Shown here: one piece after another, positions 14,412-20,862 of the stretch
How the letters are laid out: each line of letters begins with the position of its first letter
Numbering within the stretch: the stretch's first letter is position 1
Source of the DNA: CAG-1000 sp964545285
GTDB lineage: Bacteria; Bacillota_I; Bacilli_A; RF39; UBA660
DNA length: 20,862 nucleotides
Direction: 5' to 3'
Assembly: GCA_964545285.1 (NCBI GenBank)
Contig: CAZJEW010000023.1
Location: 1-20,862, forward strand
Translations under genes and position numbers: made by a program
Notes under the pieces: model-generated
Databases searched by the model: none
What the model saw: the letters and a program-made list of their open reading frames with translations, nothing else
Told to the model about the DNA's origin: nothing

Positions 14412-15110
14412 ATGAAAATAATAAATATTCTAAAAAAATTTTTAAATGAAATAATGATATTTACAACAAGTTATTCATTAAACATATTTGAAGAACCATT
14501 AAATGAAAAAGAAGAACAATATTATATTGAAAAATTATTAAATAAAGATAAAGATGCAAGAAATAAATTAATAGAACATAATCTTAGATTAGTAGCTCAT
14601 ATAGTAAAGAAATATGATAATATGGGTACTTCTAGTGATGATTTAATATCAATAGGAACAATAGGATTAATAAAAGGAATAGATTCATATAGCCCAAATA
14701 AAGGAGTTAAACTTACTACATATGCAGCTAAATGTGCTGAAAATGAAATACTGATGTATTTTAGAAGTAATAAAAAGCATTCAAATAATGTTAGTTTAAA
14801 TGATATTATAGGTTATGACAAAGATGGAGATGAAATATCATTAATAGATGTATTAAAAGAACAATCAATTAATATAGAAAGTAATATTGAATTAGGCGAT
14901 AATATAAAGAATTTAAGTAAATATGTTGATATATTATCAGATAGAGAATTTGAAATAATTAAATTAAGATATGGTTTATTTAATACTGAAGAGAAAACCC
15001 AGAATGAGATAGCATCTAAATTACATATTTCAAGAAGTTATGTATCAAGAATCGAAAAAAGAGCTTTAATTAAATTATTAAGAGAATTTATTAAAAATAA
15101 TAATATTTAA
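14412..15110 (+). CDS. sigK: Sporulation RNA polymerase sigma factor, SigK type
   Basis: A 232-residue sigma-70 family factor. The stretch ARNKLIEHNLRLVAHIVKKY, then SSDDLISIGTIGLIKGIDSY and KGVKLTTYAAKCAENEILMYF (residues 49-117) form region 2, with the -10 recognition and melting helices. GYDKDGDEISLIDVLK (134-149) is region 3. LSDREFEIIKLRYGLF and HISRSYVSRIEKRALIKL (175-222) form region 4 with its helix-turn-helix. These strings are closest to sigma-K, the late mother-cell factor of B. subtilis. The first 20 or so residues before EEPLNEKEE resemble the pro-sequence removed from pro-sigma-K. The gene is uninterrupted, with no skin-type insertion. No ribosome site is seen, and only A/T sequence with TATATTAT precedes the ATG. 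SigE is the main alternative. Confidence 0.9.
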   Translation: MKIINILKKFLNEIMIFTTSYSLNIFEEPLNEKEEQYYIEKLLNKDKDARNKLIEHNLRLVAHIVKKYDNMGTSSDDLISIGTIGLIKGIDSYSPNKGVKLTTYAAKCAENEILMYFRSNKKHSNNVSLNDIIGYDKDGDEISLIDVLKEQSINIESNIELGDNIKNLSKYVDILSDREFEIIKLRYGLFNTEEKTQNEIASKLHISRSYVSRIEKRALIKLLREFIKNNNI

Positions 15111-15119
15111 TGATATAAT
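15111..15119 (+). promoter_or_regulatory. Extended -10 promoter directly in front of murI
   Basis: TGATATAAT begins at the base after the sigK stop codon and ends 7 bases before the murI ATG. The predicted +1 falls on or next to the ATG, and no ribosome site fits between, so the murI mRNA would be leaderless. Confidence 0.55.
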
Positions 15120-15126
15120 AGTAGTT

Positions 15127-15855
15127 ATGAAAAAAAGTAATTATAAAATTGGTGTATTTGATTCTGGTATAGGTGGATTAAATACTTTAAAAGAAATTAA
15201 GAAGGTTCTTCCAAATGAATCTTATATTTATTATGCAGATGCTAAAAACAATCCATATGGAGAAAAAACTAATGAAGAATTATTAGACATTACCAAAAAT
15301 ATAGTTAATAAGCTTATAAAATTAAATATTAAATTAATTGTTATAGCATGTAATACAGCAACAACCACTTGCATTAAAGAATTAAGAGAAATGTATCCAG
15401 ATGTTTTATTTGTTGGAACTGAACCAGCTATAAAAGTTGCTTGTGATAAAAATTATAAAAATACTTTGTTACTTGCTACTCCAGCTACTGCAAAAAGTGA
15501 TAGATTATATGAATTAATTGAAAGCAATGTAAAATATGATCAAAAATTATCAATTATTCCATGTAAAGGTTTAGCAGACGCAATAGAATCAAAGGATAAA
15601 AAAAGAATTTATGCAATGATATATATGCTCATATATGATTATGTTTCTTATGATTATGATTCAATAGTACTTGGTTCAACACATTATTGTTATATAAAAA
15701 AAGAACTTAAAAAACTTTTCAAGAACGCAGAAATAATTGATGGTAATAAAGGAGTAGCAAAACAAGTCAAAAATCTTTTAAAAAAAAATAATTTATTAAC
15801 AGATAGAAAAGAAAAAGGAACAACTAAATTTATTGAAACAAAAAAGCACAGATAG
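15127..15855 (+). CDS. murI: Glutamate racemase MurI with a substituted second active-site cysteine
   Basis: MurI makes D-glutamate for peptidoglycan. The 242-residue protein has IGVFDSGIGGLNTLKEI (Asp12), the YYADAKNNPYGEKT substrate loop, and VIACNTATTTC with the first catalytic Cys75. The second active-site motif, usually GCTHYP, reads LGSTHYCYI, so Ser184 replaces the second catalytic cysteine and Cys188 occupies the usual proline position four residues on. The codons (GGT TCA ACA CAT TAT TGT) leave no doubt about the reading. Whether Cys188 substitutes or the enzyme works in one direction only cannot be told from sequence. It follows sigK by 16 bases and ends in a terminator hairpin whose loop holds the stop codon. 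Confidence 0.92.
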   Translation: MKKSNYKIGVFDSGIGGLNTLKEIKKVLPNESYIYYADAKNNPYGEKTNEELLDITKNIVNKLIKLNIKLIVIACNTATTTCIKELREMYPDVLFVGTEPAIKVACDKNYKNTLLLATPATAKSDRLYELIESNVKYDQKLSIIPCKGLADAIESKDKKRIYAMIYMLIYDYVSYDYDSIVLGSTHYCYIKKELKKLFKNAEIIDGNKGVAKQVKNLLKKNNLLTDRKEKGTTKFIETKKHR

Positions 15856-15862
15856 TGCTTTT
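15842..15862. terminator. Bidirectional terminator between murI and the kinase-like pseudogene
   Basis: An 8-bp perfect stem AAAAGCAC/GTGCTTTT with loop AGATA contains the murI TAG. T-rich flanks on both strands let it serve the convergent pseudogene as well. Confidence 0.8.
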
Positions 15863-16631
15863 ATTTTAATAATCTTAATTCCATATCAAGAGTATCATTA
15901 AGTATTTTATAGTCGGCTTCACATCTAAGCATACTCTCAATTAACTCAATATTTACTCCTCTTCTATATATTTGTTTCAATAAACTTGATACATCATTGT
16001 AATCCATATCATCATTAGGATCTATATCATAAAGTAATTCTAATATCAACGTAGATAATGATAAATATGATCTATATTCATAATTTAGATCTGAAGAATC
16101 ACTATATATTGTACTTTTTCCATCTAAATCTATTATCTTAGGAATGCCACTAATATTAACTAATACATTGCTGTGAGGTTTAGAATCAATTTCTTTAGTA
16201 GATAAATCTAAATGATAAACTCCATTATCGCATCATTCCTTAACATCATTTAATAGTTTTTTTAATATAATGATAATTCGTTTTTTAGATAACATATTAA
16301 TACCTTGTATCGGAAAACAGAAACTATGTTTTTTAATAACACAACCCCTAAATTCATCATCAATATACAGTGGAGCTAAAGGTAAAGAAGTATTATGAAT
16401 ATATGGTTGTCTGCTCATAGCTGTAATGATATTTTGTTCACTATAAAAAGAGCTATATTTATCGCCTACTCCTGGTTAACGAATAAGTTCATCATATGCT
16501 TTATATACTTTATAAAGCATACCATTACCAGCATTAAATACATTTGCTTCAGTTCCTGAACCTATATATTTATTTCTTAAATTATATAAATCATCACAAG
16601 AAATATCAACTCTAAATAAACTACTATTCAT
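15861..16631 (-). pseudogene. Protein-kinase-like gene broken by two in-frame stop codons
   Basis: One reading frame runs 256 codons from ATG 16631 to TAA 15861, but codon 52 is TAA (16478-16476) and codon 133 is TGA (16235-16233). Ignoring these, the translation shows a kinase-fold layout: glycine loop YIGSGTEANVFNAG (22-35), a lysine strand MLYKVYKAYDE, then a catalytic-loop-like VYHLDLST followed by HSNVLV and the metal-binding IIDLDGKS. A helical C-terminal lobe follows. It resembles small kinase-like proteins of unknown target in gut Firmicutes. Both lesions are single-codon nonsense changes with no frameshift, so decay is recent. TAA cannot be explained by an altered code, and TGA is a true stop elsewhere. 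The upstream region has only a poor ribosome site. Confidence 0.85.
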
Positions 16632-16710
16632 AAATTAATTTCAACTCACTTTTGTTACACATATGTAAAACATGAAGTATATTATATCAAAAAAATGTTT
16701 AAAAATCAAT

Positions 16711-17418
16711 TTAAGCAACATTCACAACATTAAATCCATTCTTTAAAGCAATATCTATACACTCTTCATTATTAAAATGCATACAATAAATTCTTTTTCT
16801 ATCAATAATAGAAATATTATCAATTAAATAATTTATATACAAGTGAGGATTATCAATATAATCTAATGATGTAGTATCACAATAAATAATAGAATCTTTT
16901 ATTTTCAAATAATTTAACACTTGATTAATATTGTTAGTATCCCCAGTATAGTATATTAATCCATTATTAGTATATATTTCAATACCATAACAAGCACTTA
17001 AAGATAACGTATGAGTTGTTTCAACATATCTTATTTTATTAAATAATTTAAATTTATTATCCAAAGATTTAATATCTATAATTTCATATTTCACACTCTT
17101 AGTACCATATATTCTTAACAAATCAATAATATCTTTATTATGTTTTTGATTAAGAGTTGTAATATATATTTTATTTTTAGTTAAATAATAATTATAAAAT
17201 ATTATAGATACTAAAGAAGAAACATGATCAGGGTGAGTATGTGTGATAATTATATAAATATTATTAATATTTTTAAAAAGATTTCTATTAATTAATTCTT
17301 TATATACACTTTCTCCAGTATCAATAATAAATAGATTTTTATTATCAATAAAATAACATGAGTTAGCACCTTCATTAACATTAAATGCTCCACCTCTACC
17401 TAAAAATTTTAATTTCAT
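16711..17418 (-). CDS. Metallo-beta-lactamase-fold hydrolase (RNase Z/phosphodiesterase-like)
   Basis: A 235-residue protein with the full metal-binding set. THTHPDH gives His60, His62, Asp64 and His65; His136 is in ETTHTLSLSACYGI, Asp160 in YYTGDTN and His214 in CMHFNN. The start MKLKFLGRGGAFNVNEGANSC is like the RNase Z/PqqB branch of the superfamily. RNase Z proper is usually around 300 residues with an exosite arm, which I do not see here, so the substrate is open: a phosphodiester or other small ester. It has an AGGAG ribosome site and its own promoter, placed right after the ileS terminator. Confidence 0.9.
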   Translation of the reverse strand: MKLKFLGRGGAFNVNEGANSCYFIDNKNLFIIDTGESVYKELINRNLFKNINNIYIIITHTHPDHVSSLVSIIFYNYYLTKNKIYITTLNQKHNKDIIDLLRIYGTKSVKYEIIDIKSLDNKFKLFNKIRYVETTHTLSLSACYGIEIYTNNGLIYYTGDTNNINQVLNYLKIKDSIIYCDTTSLDYIDNPHLYINYLIDNISIIDRKRIYCMHFNNEECIDIALKNGFNVVNVA

Positions 17419-17434
17419 AATATTCTCCTAAATA

Positions 17435-17443
17435 ATTATATCA
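17435..17443 (-). promoter_or_regulatory. Extended -10 promoter of the metallo-hydrolase gene
   Basis: TGATATAAT is read on the minus strand, 16 bases before the ATG with AGGAG between. Its first T is the last T of the ileS terminator tract. Confidence 0.65.
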
Positions 17444-17469
17444 AAAAAAGAAGTATAAAACTACTTCTT
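17443..17469 (-). terminator. ileS intrinsic terminator
   Basis: An 8-bp perfect stem AAGAAGTA/TACTTCTT (17462-17469 and 17448-17455) with a 6-base loop is followed on the minus strand by TTTTT. The ileS stop codon overlaps the stem and loop. Confidence 0.85.
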
Positions 17470-20400
17470 TATAATAGATATATTCATATCATAATCATTA
17501 ATTTTAAATGTATTTTCAGCCTCACCATTAATCATTTTAACAGCAAGCGTTTCGTCCATAATATAATCTTTAAACTCTTTAATAGCAGCTTCTAAATCAT
17601 TATTAGTATTATAAGTAATAATAATTCTATCAGAAACATCAAAATCTAATGATTTTCTAAGATTCTGAACCTTAGAAACAATTTCTCTAGCTAAGCCTTC
17701 ATTAATTAATTTACTAGTAAGTGTAGTATTAATAACAACAGTCTTATAATTTAACATAACAGCACTATAACCATCTTTAGAATGAATATCTTTAAGAACA
17801 AATGAAGGATCTATTAGCAAATCATCACCAGTTAGATTAAGAGTTAATTTACCATCATCAAGAAGCTTAATATCTTCATCACTAATATTAGATAAATACT
17901 CTTGAAACTTATTTAAATTACTACCAAGAAGTTTACCAACTTCTTTAAAATTAGGTTTATAATGAACAGTTAAATAATCATTCATATCAGAAGACCAAAC
18001 TATCTTTTTAACATTAAGTTCCTCTTTAATAATGCCCTCAAACTCCTTAAGAAGAGATTTATATTTACTCTCAAATATAACCTCACTAATAGGTTGTCTA
18101 ACTTTAATTTTAGATTCCTCTCTTACATTTCTAGCACAAGAAATAAGTTTAATAGCTAAATCCATTTTTTCCTCAAGTTTCTTATCAATTAAATCCTTAT
18201 TAACAACAGGATAATCACTTAAATGAACACTCTTTTCATCAGTAAGATTTCTATATATTTCTTCACTAATAAATGGACTAATAGGAGCCATTAACTTAGA
18301 AACACCAATCAATACTTCATAAGTAGTTTGATATACAGCTTTTTTAGAATTGTCAAGCTCACTACCCCAAAATCTTCTTCTATTACGTCTAATGTACCAA
18401 TTAGATAAATCATCACAAACAAAGTCTTGAATGAAATGAACAACCTTATTTAAATCATATTTTTCCATATAATCAGTAACATTCTTAACTAAAGAGTTAT
18501 ATTTAGAAAGTAACCATTTATCAATTTGTTCTAAATCATTATATTCAACATTAAATTCTCTTGGATCAACTTTATCAGTATTAGCATATAATTCAAAAAA
18601 GTTATAAGTATTTCTTAAAGTATTAAAAAATTTAAATTGAACATCCTTAAGACCATCTTCATCAAATTTAGTAGGAGTCCATACAGGACTAACGCTTAAT
18701 AAATACCATCTACAAGCATCAGCTCCATATTTCTTAAATAATTCAAAAGGATTAACCCCGTTACCTTTAGATTTACTCATCTTTTGACCATATTTATCCT
18801 GCAAATGATCATTTACAAGAACAGTTTTATAAGGACTTTTATTCATTACAAATGTACTAATAGCCATCAAACTATAAAACCAGCCTCTAGTTTGATCAAT
18901 ACCTTCACAAATAAAATCAGCAGGGAAAAATTTATTAAAATCATCTTTATGTTCAAAAGGATAATGTCTTTGAGCAAAAGGCATACTTCCACTATCAAAC
19001 CAGCAATCTATTACTTCAGGTGTTCTATACATTTTTTTACCGCACAGAGGACACTTAATATGTATATCATCAACATATGGTCGATGTAGTTCAACACTCT
19101 CATCAATAGGCTCAATAGACTTCTCTACTAGTTCACTTCTTGAACCAATGCTTTCTAGATGACCACATTCACATTTCCATATATTTAATGGTGTTCCCCA
19201 ATATCTAGTTCTTGATAATGCCCAATCATTTACATTCTCAAGCCAATTGCCAAATCTTTTTTCACCTACAAATTCTGGAGTCCATTTAACAGTATTATTA
19301 TTTTTAACTAATTCATCTCTTAAATCAGTCATCTTGATATACCAACTAGGTTTAGCATAATATAATAATGGTGTTTTACATCTCCAACAATGAGGATAAT
19401 TATGTACTAATTTTTCTTTCTTAAATAATTTATCATTTGTTTTAAGATATTTTATTACTTCAATATCAGCATCAAATACTAATGTGCCTTTCCAAGGTCC
19501 TTCAATATATTTTCCGTCTTCACCTACTGGGTTAACAACAGGTAAGTCATACTTAAGACCTACTTCATAATCATCTTGACCAAATGCAGGAGCAATATGA
19601 ACTAAACCAGTTCCATCTTCCATGGTAACATAATCAGCACATACTACATAAAATGCTTTCTTTTTAGTTTCAATAAAAGGAAGTAATTGTTCATATTCAG
19701 TATATTCTAATTTTTTACCAGTAAATTCATCTAGTATCTTAACTTCATCACCTAAAACCTTATTTAATAATTTTTTAGCAACAATAAAATTATAACCCAT
19801 ACTTTCAACTTTAACATACTTTTCTTTAGGATTAACACAAACTGCAACATTAGCAAGCAATGTCCATGGAGTTGTTGTCCATACAAGCATATAAGTATTA
19901 TCTTCACCTTTAACTTTCATTGGAACAGTAACAGTTGTAACTTCATCTTCTTGGTAACCCTGAGCTACTTCATGAGAAGCAAGTCCAGTACCACATCTAG
20001 TACAAAACGGTAATATTTTATGGCCTTCATATATTAAACCTTTATCAAAGAATTGTTTTAAAATCCACCATTCAGTTTCAATATAATTATTATCAAATGT
20101 AATATAAGGATCATTCATATCAATAAAATATCCCATTTCACGGGTCATCTTTTCCCATTCAGACTTATATTTCCAAACACTCTCTTTGCATTTTTCATTA
20201 AACTCTTTAATACCATATTTTTCAATATCATTTTTATCATGAAAACCAAGCTGTTTTTCAACTTCTATTTCTACAGGTAAACCATGAGTATCCCACCCTG
20301 CTTTTCTTTCAACTTTAAAGCCTCTCATAGTTTTATATTTACATATAGAATCTTTTAAATCCCTAGCAAGAACATGATGAATACCAGGTAAATTATTAGC

Positions 20401-20550
20401 TGTTGGTGGCCCTTCAAAAAATATGAAAGGTTTATTATCTTTTCTTTCATCTACAGTACTTTCATAAATATGTATTTTATCCCAATACTCATTTACTTTG
20501 TCTTCGCTTTCTTTAATTGAGCATTTCTCTAAACTCTTAAATTTTTTCAT
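17461..20550 (-). CDS. ileS: Isoleucyl-tRNA synthetase, eukaryote-like type 2
   Basis: Charges tRNA-Ile with isoleucine. The 1029-residue protein has the class I signature PGIHH (55-59, the HIGH equivalent) in FEGPPTANNLPGIHHVLARD and then GWDTHGLPVEIEVEKQLG. The CP1 editing domain (about 190-390) contains VWTTTPWTLLANVAV. KMSKS lies in QKMSKSKGN at about residue 590. An anticodon-binding helical domain and a long C-terminal extension follow. The early segment EKQLGFHDKNDIEKYGIKEFNEKCK and the lack of the C-terminal zinc finger of type 1 enzymes place it with IleRS2, the form many Firmicutes carry and which is generally mupirocin-tolerant. The CECGH and CPLCGKK pairs in the middle look like a zinc ribbon. 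It has an AGGAGG ribosome site 5 bases before the ATG and is controlled by the T-box leader. Confidence 0.97.
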   Translation of the reverse strand: MKKFKSLEKCSIKESEDKVNEYWDKIHIYESTVDERKDNKPFIFFEGPPTANNLPGIHHVLARDLKDSICKYKTMRGFKVERKAGWDTHGLPVEIEVEKQLGFHDKNDIEKYGIKEFNEKCKESVWKYKSEWEKMTREMGYFIDMNDPYITFDNNYIETEWWILKQFFDKGLIYEGHKILPFCTRCGTGLASHEVAQGYQEDEVTTVTVPMKVKGEDNTYMLVWTTTPWTLLANVAVCVNPKEKYVKVESMGYNFIVAKKLLNKVLGDEVKILDEFTGKKLEYTEYEQLLPFIETKKKAFYVVCADYVTMEDGTGLVHIAPAFGQDDYEVGLKYDLPVVNPVGEDGKYIEGPWKGTLVFDADIEVIKYLKTNDKLFKKEKLVHNYPHCWRCKTPLLYYAKPSWYIKMTDLRDELVKNNNTVKWTPEFVGEKRFGNWLENVNDWALSRTRYWGTPLNIWKCECGHLESIGSRSELVEKSIEPIDESVELHRPYVDDIHIKCPLCGKKMYRTPEVIDCWFDSGSMPFAQRHYPFEHKDDFNKFFPADFICEGIDQTRGWFYSLMAISTFVMNKSPYKTVLVNDHLQDKYGQKMSKSKGNGVNPFELFKKYGADACRWYLLSVSPVWTPTKFDEDGLKDVQFKFFNTLRNTYNFFELYANTDKVDPREFNVEYNDLEQIDKWLLSKYNSLVKNVTDYMEKYDLNKVVHFIQDFVCDDLSNWYIRRNRRRFWGSELDNSKKAVYQTTYEVLIGVSKLMAPISPFISEEIYRNLTDEKSVHLSDYPVVNKDLIDKKLEEKMDLAIKLISCARNVREESKIKVRQPISEVIFESKYKSLLKEFEGIIKEELNVKKIVWSSDMNDYLTVHYKPNFKEVGKLLGSNLNKFQEYLSNISDEDIKLLDDGKLTLNLTGDDLLIDPSFVLKDIHSKDGYSAVMLNYKTVVINTTLTSKLINEGLAREIVSKVQNLRKSLDFDVSDRIIITYNTNNDLEAAIKEFKDYIMDETLAVKMINGEAENTFKINDYDMNISIIKK

Positions 20551-20773
20551 TGCTTCCTCCTAAATAAAAAAAGAATAGCACAAGGAGTCTAATAATATAG
20601 ACGGTACCATCCTTTAAATTAACTTATTTTCTTTTAACGCAAGATAACGTATTTATCTTATCAATAAATAACATTAGAAGTGATACTTATATAATTAGTT
20701 ATTAGTTTACACCATCCACTAATTCTCTATTAAACATCATTATATAACGTCTTCCTCATTTGTTATAAAACTA
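20551..20773 (-). ncRNA. T-box riboswitch leader of ileS, specifier AUC
   Basis: Uncharged tRNA-Ile binding switches ileS on. Stem I base pairs TGTTAT (20761-20766) with ATAACA (20668-20673). Its apical part contains GAGAATTAGTGGATGGTGT, the tRNA-elbow-contacting region. The specifier is ATC at 20684-20682 within GTATCACTTC, followed by the usual purine. Stem III is AAGATAA/TTATCTT (20641-20659). The T-box is AGGATGGTACCGTC (20613-20600). The antiterminator pairs AAGGA (20614-20610) and GTCTA (20602-20598) with TAGAC (20591-20587) and TCCTT (20586-20582), leaving the TGGTACC bulge that holds the tRNA acceptor end. A U7 tract lies at 20572-20566 and the ribosome site AGGAGG at 20561-20556. Confidence 0.93.
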
Positions 20774-20779
20774 TTAATG

Positions 20780-20808
20780 ATTATAACATTTATAATTTAA
20801 AAAGTAAA
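20780..20808 (-). promoter_or_regulatory. Promoter of the ileS T-box leader
   Basis: On the minus strand TTTACT (20808 to 20803), a 17-base spacer and TATAAT (20785 to 20780), preceded by TG as an extended -10. The start point would be near 20773, just before stem I. The remaining 20809-20862 is A/T-rich with no feature I can support. Confidence 0.8.
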
Positions 20809-20862
20809 TATCTTTTTTATTATATATTATTTGCAAATATGATTTAAAGCAATTACTTCAGC

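Noticed and set aside
16233..16235. TGA read as tryptophan (Mycoplasma-type code)
   Set aside because: TGA ends miaA, the transglutaminase-like gene and the 56-residue gene, and Trp is TGG throughout. The same gene also has an in-frame TAA.
1..20862. tRNA or rRNA genes
   Set aside because: No GC-rich cloverleaf-like stretch with a TTCGA loop and acceptor pairing was visible. The only TTCGA-type string, near 12511, belongs to the reverse transcriptase leader hairpin.

Overview
The window comes from a very AT-rich, low-GC Gram-positive bacterium, most likely an uncultured anaerobic member of Bacilli (Erysipelotrichales/RF39-like). The evidence is the base composition, the near absence of CGN arginine codons, strong AGGAGG-type ribosome sites, YqeH/YqeG and MutL-MiaA gene orders of Firmicutes type, sporulation genes (spoIIP, sigK), an anaerobic class III ribonucleotide reductase and a T-box leader in front of ileS. 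TGA is a normal stop here (miaA and the 2000-2920 gene end in TGA) and Trp is TGG, so the standard bacterial code applies. This placement is inferred from sequence style, not from a database match.

Layout. 1-1400: minus-strand spoIIP and a YqxA-position membrane protein, with the promoter and ribosome site of a further minus-strand gene at the very left edge. In Bacillus the next gene would be lepA. 1378-2920 (+): a two-helix membrane protein, rpsT and a membrane-anchored transglutaminase-like protein. 2925-7038 (-): yqeG-yqeH-mutL-miaA, a tightly packed cluster with 1-8 base overlaps or gaps. 7127-9067 (-): a TasA-like/RCC1 chimera, a 29-residue membrane peptide and obgE. 9153-12158 (-): an anaerobic ribonucleotide reductase operon in which the glycyl-radical segment is encoded by its own 53-codon gene between nrdD and nrdG. 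12407-13765 (+): a reverse transcriptase preceded by a promoter and a compact structured leader. The leader's outer arms can pair over 10 bp, and it also contains a 44-codon open frame that overlaps the reverse transcriptase start. 13755-14348 (-): two small unknown genes. 14412-15855 (+): sigK and murI. 15861-16631 (-): a kinase-like pseudogene with two in-frame stops. 16711-17418 (-): a metallo-beta-lactamase-fold hydrolase. 17461-20773 (-): an eukaryote-like (type 2) isoleucyl-tRNA synthetase with a T-box leader reading AUC.

Most of this is housekeeping: tRNA modification and charging, ribosome assembly GTPases, mismatch repair, deoxynucleotide supply, wall precursor D-glutamate and sporulation. 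The accessory element is the reverse transcriptase locus, whose layout (own promoter, structured RNA starting at the predicted +1, stand-alone reverse transcriptase) resembles retrons and DRT-type defence systems without matching one I can name. The second notable item is the split NrdD. Promoters are unusually readable: the extended -10 sequence TGATATAAT appears in front of four genes.
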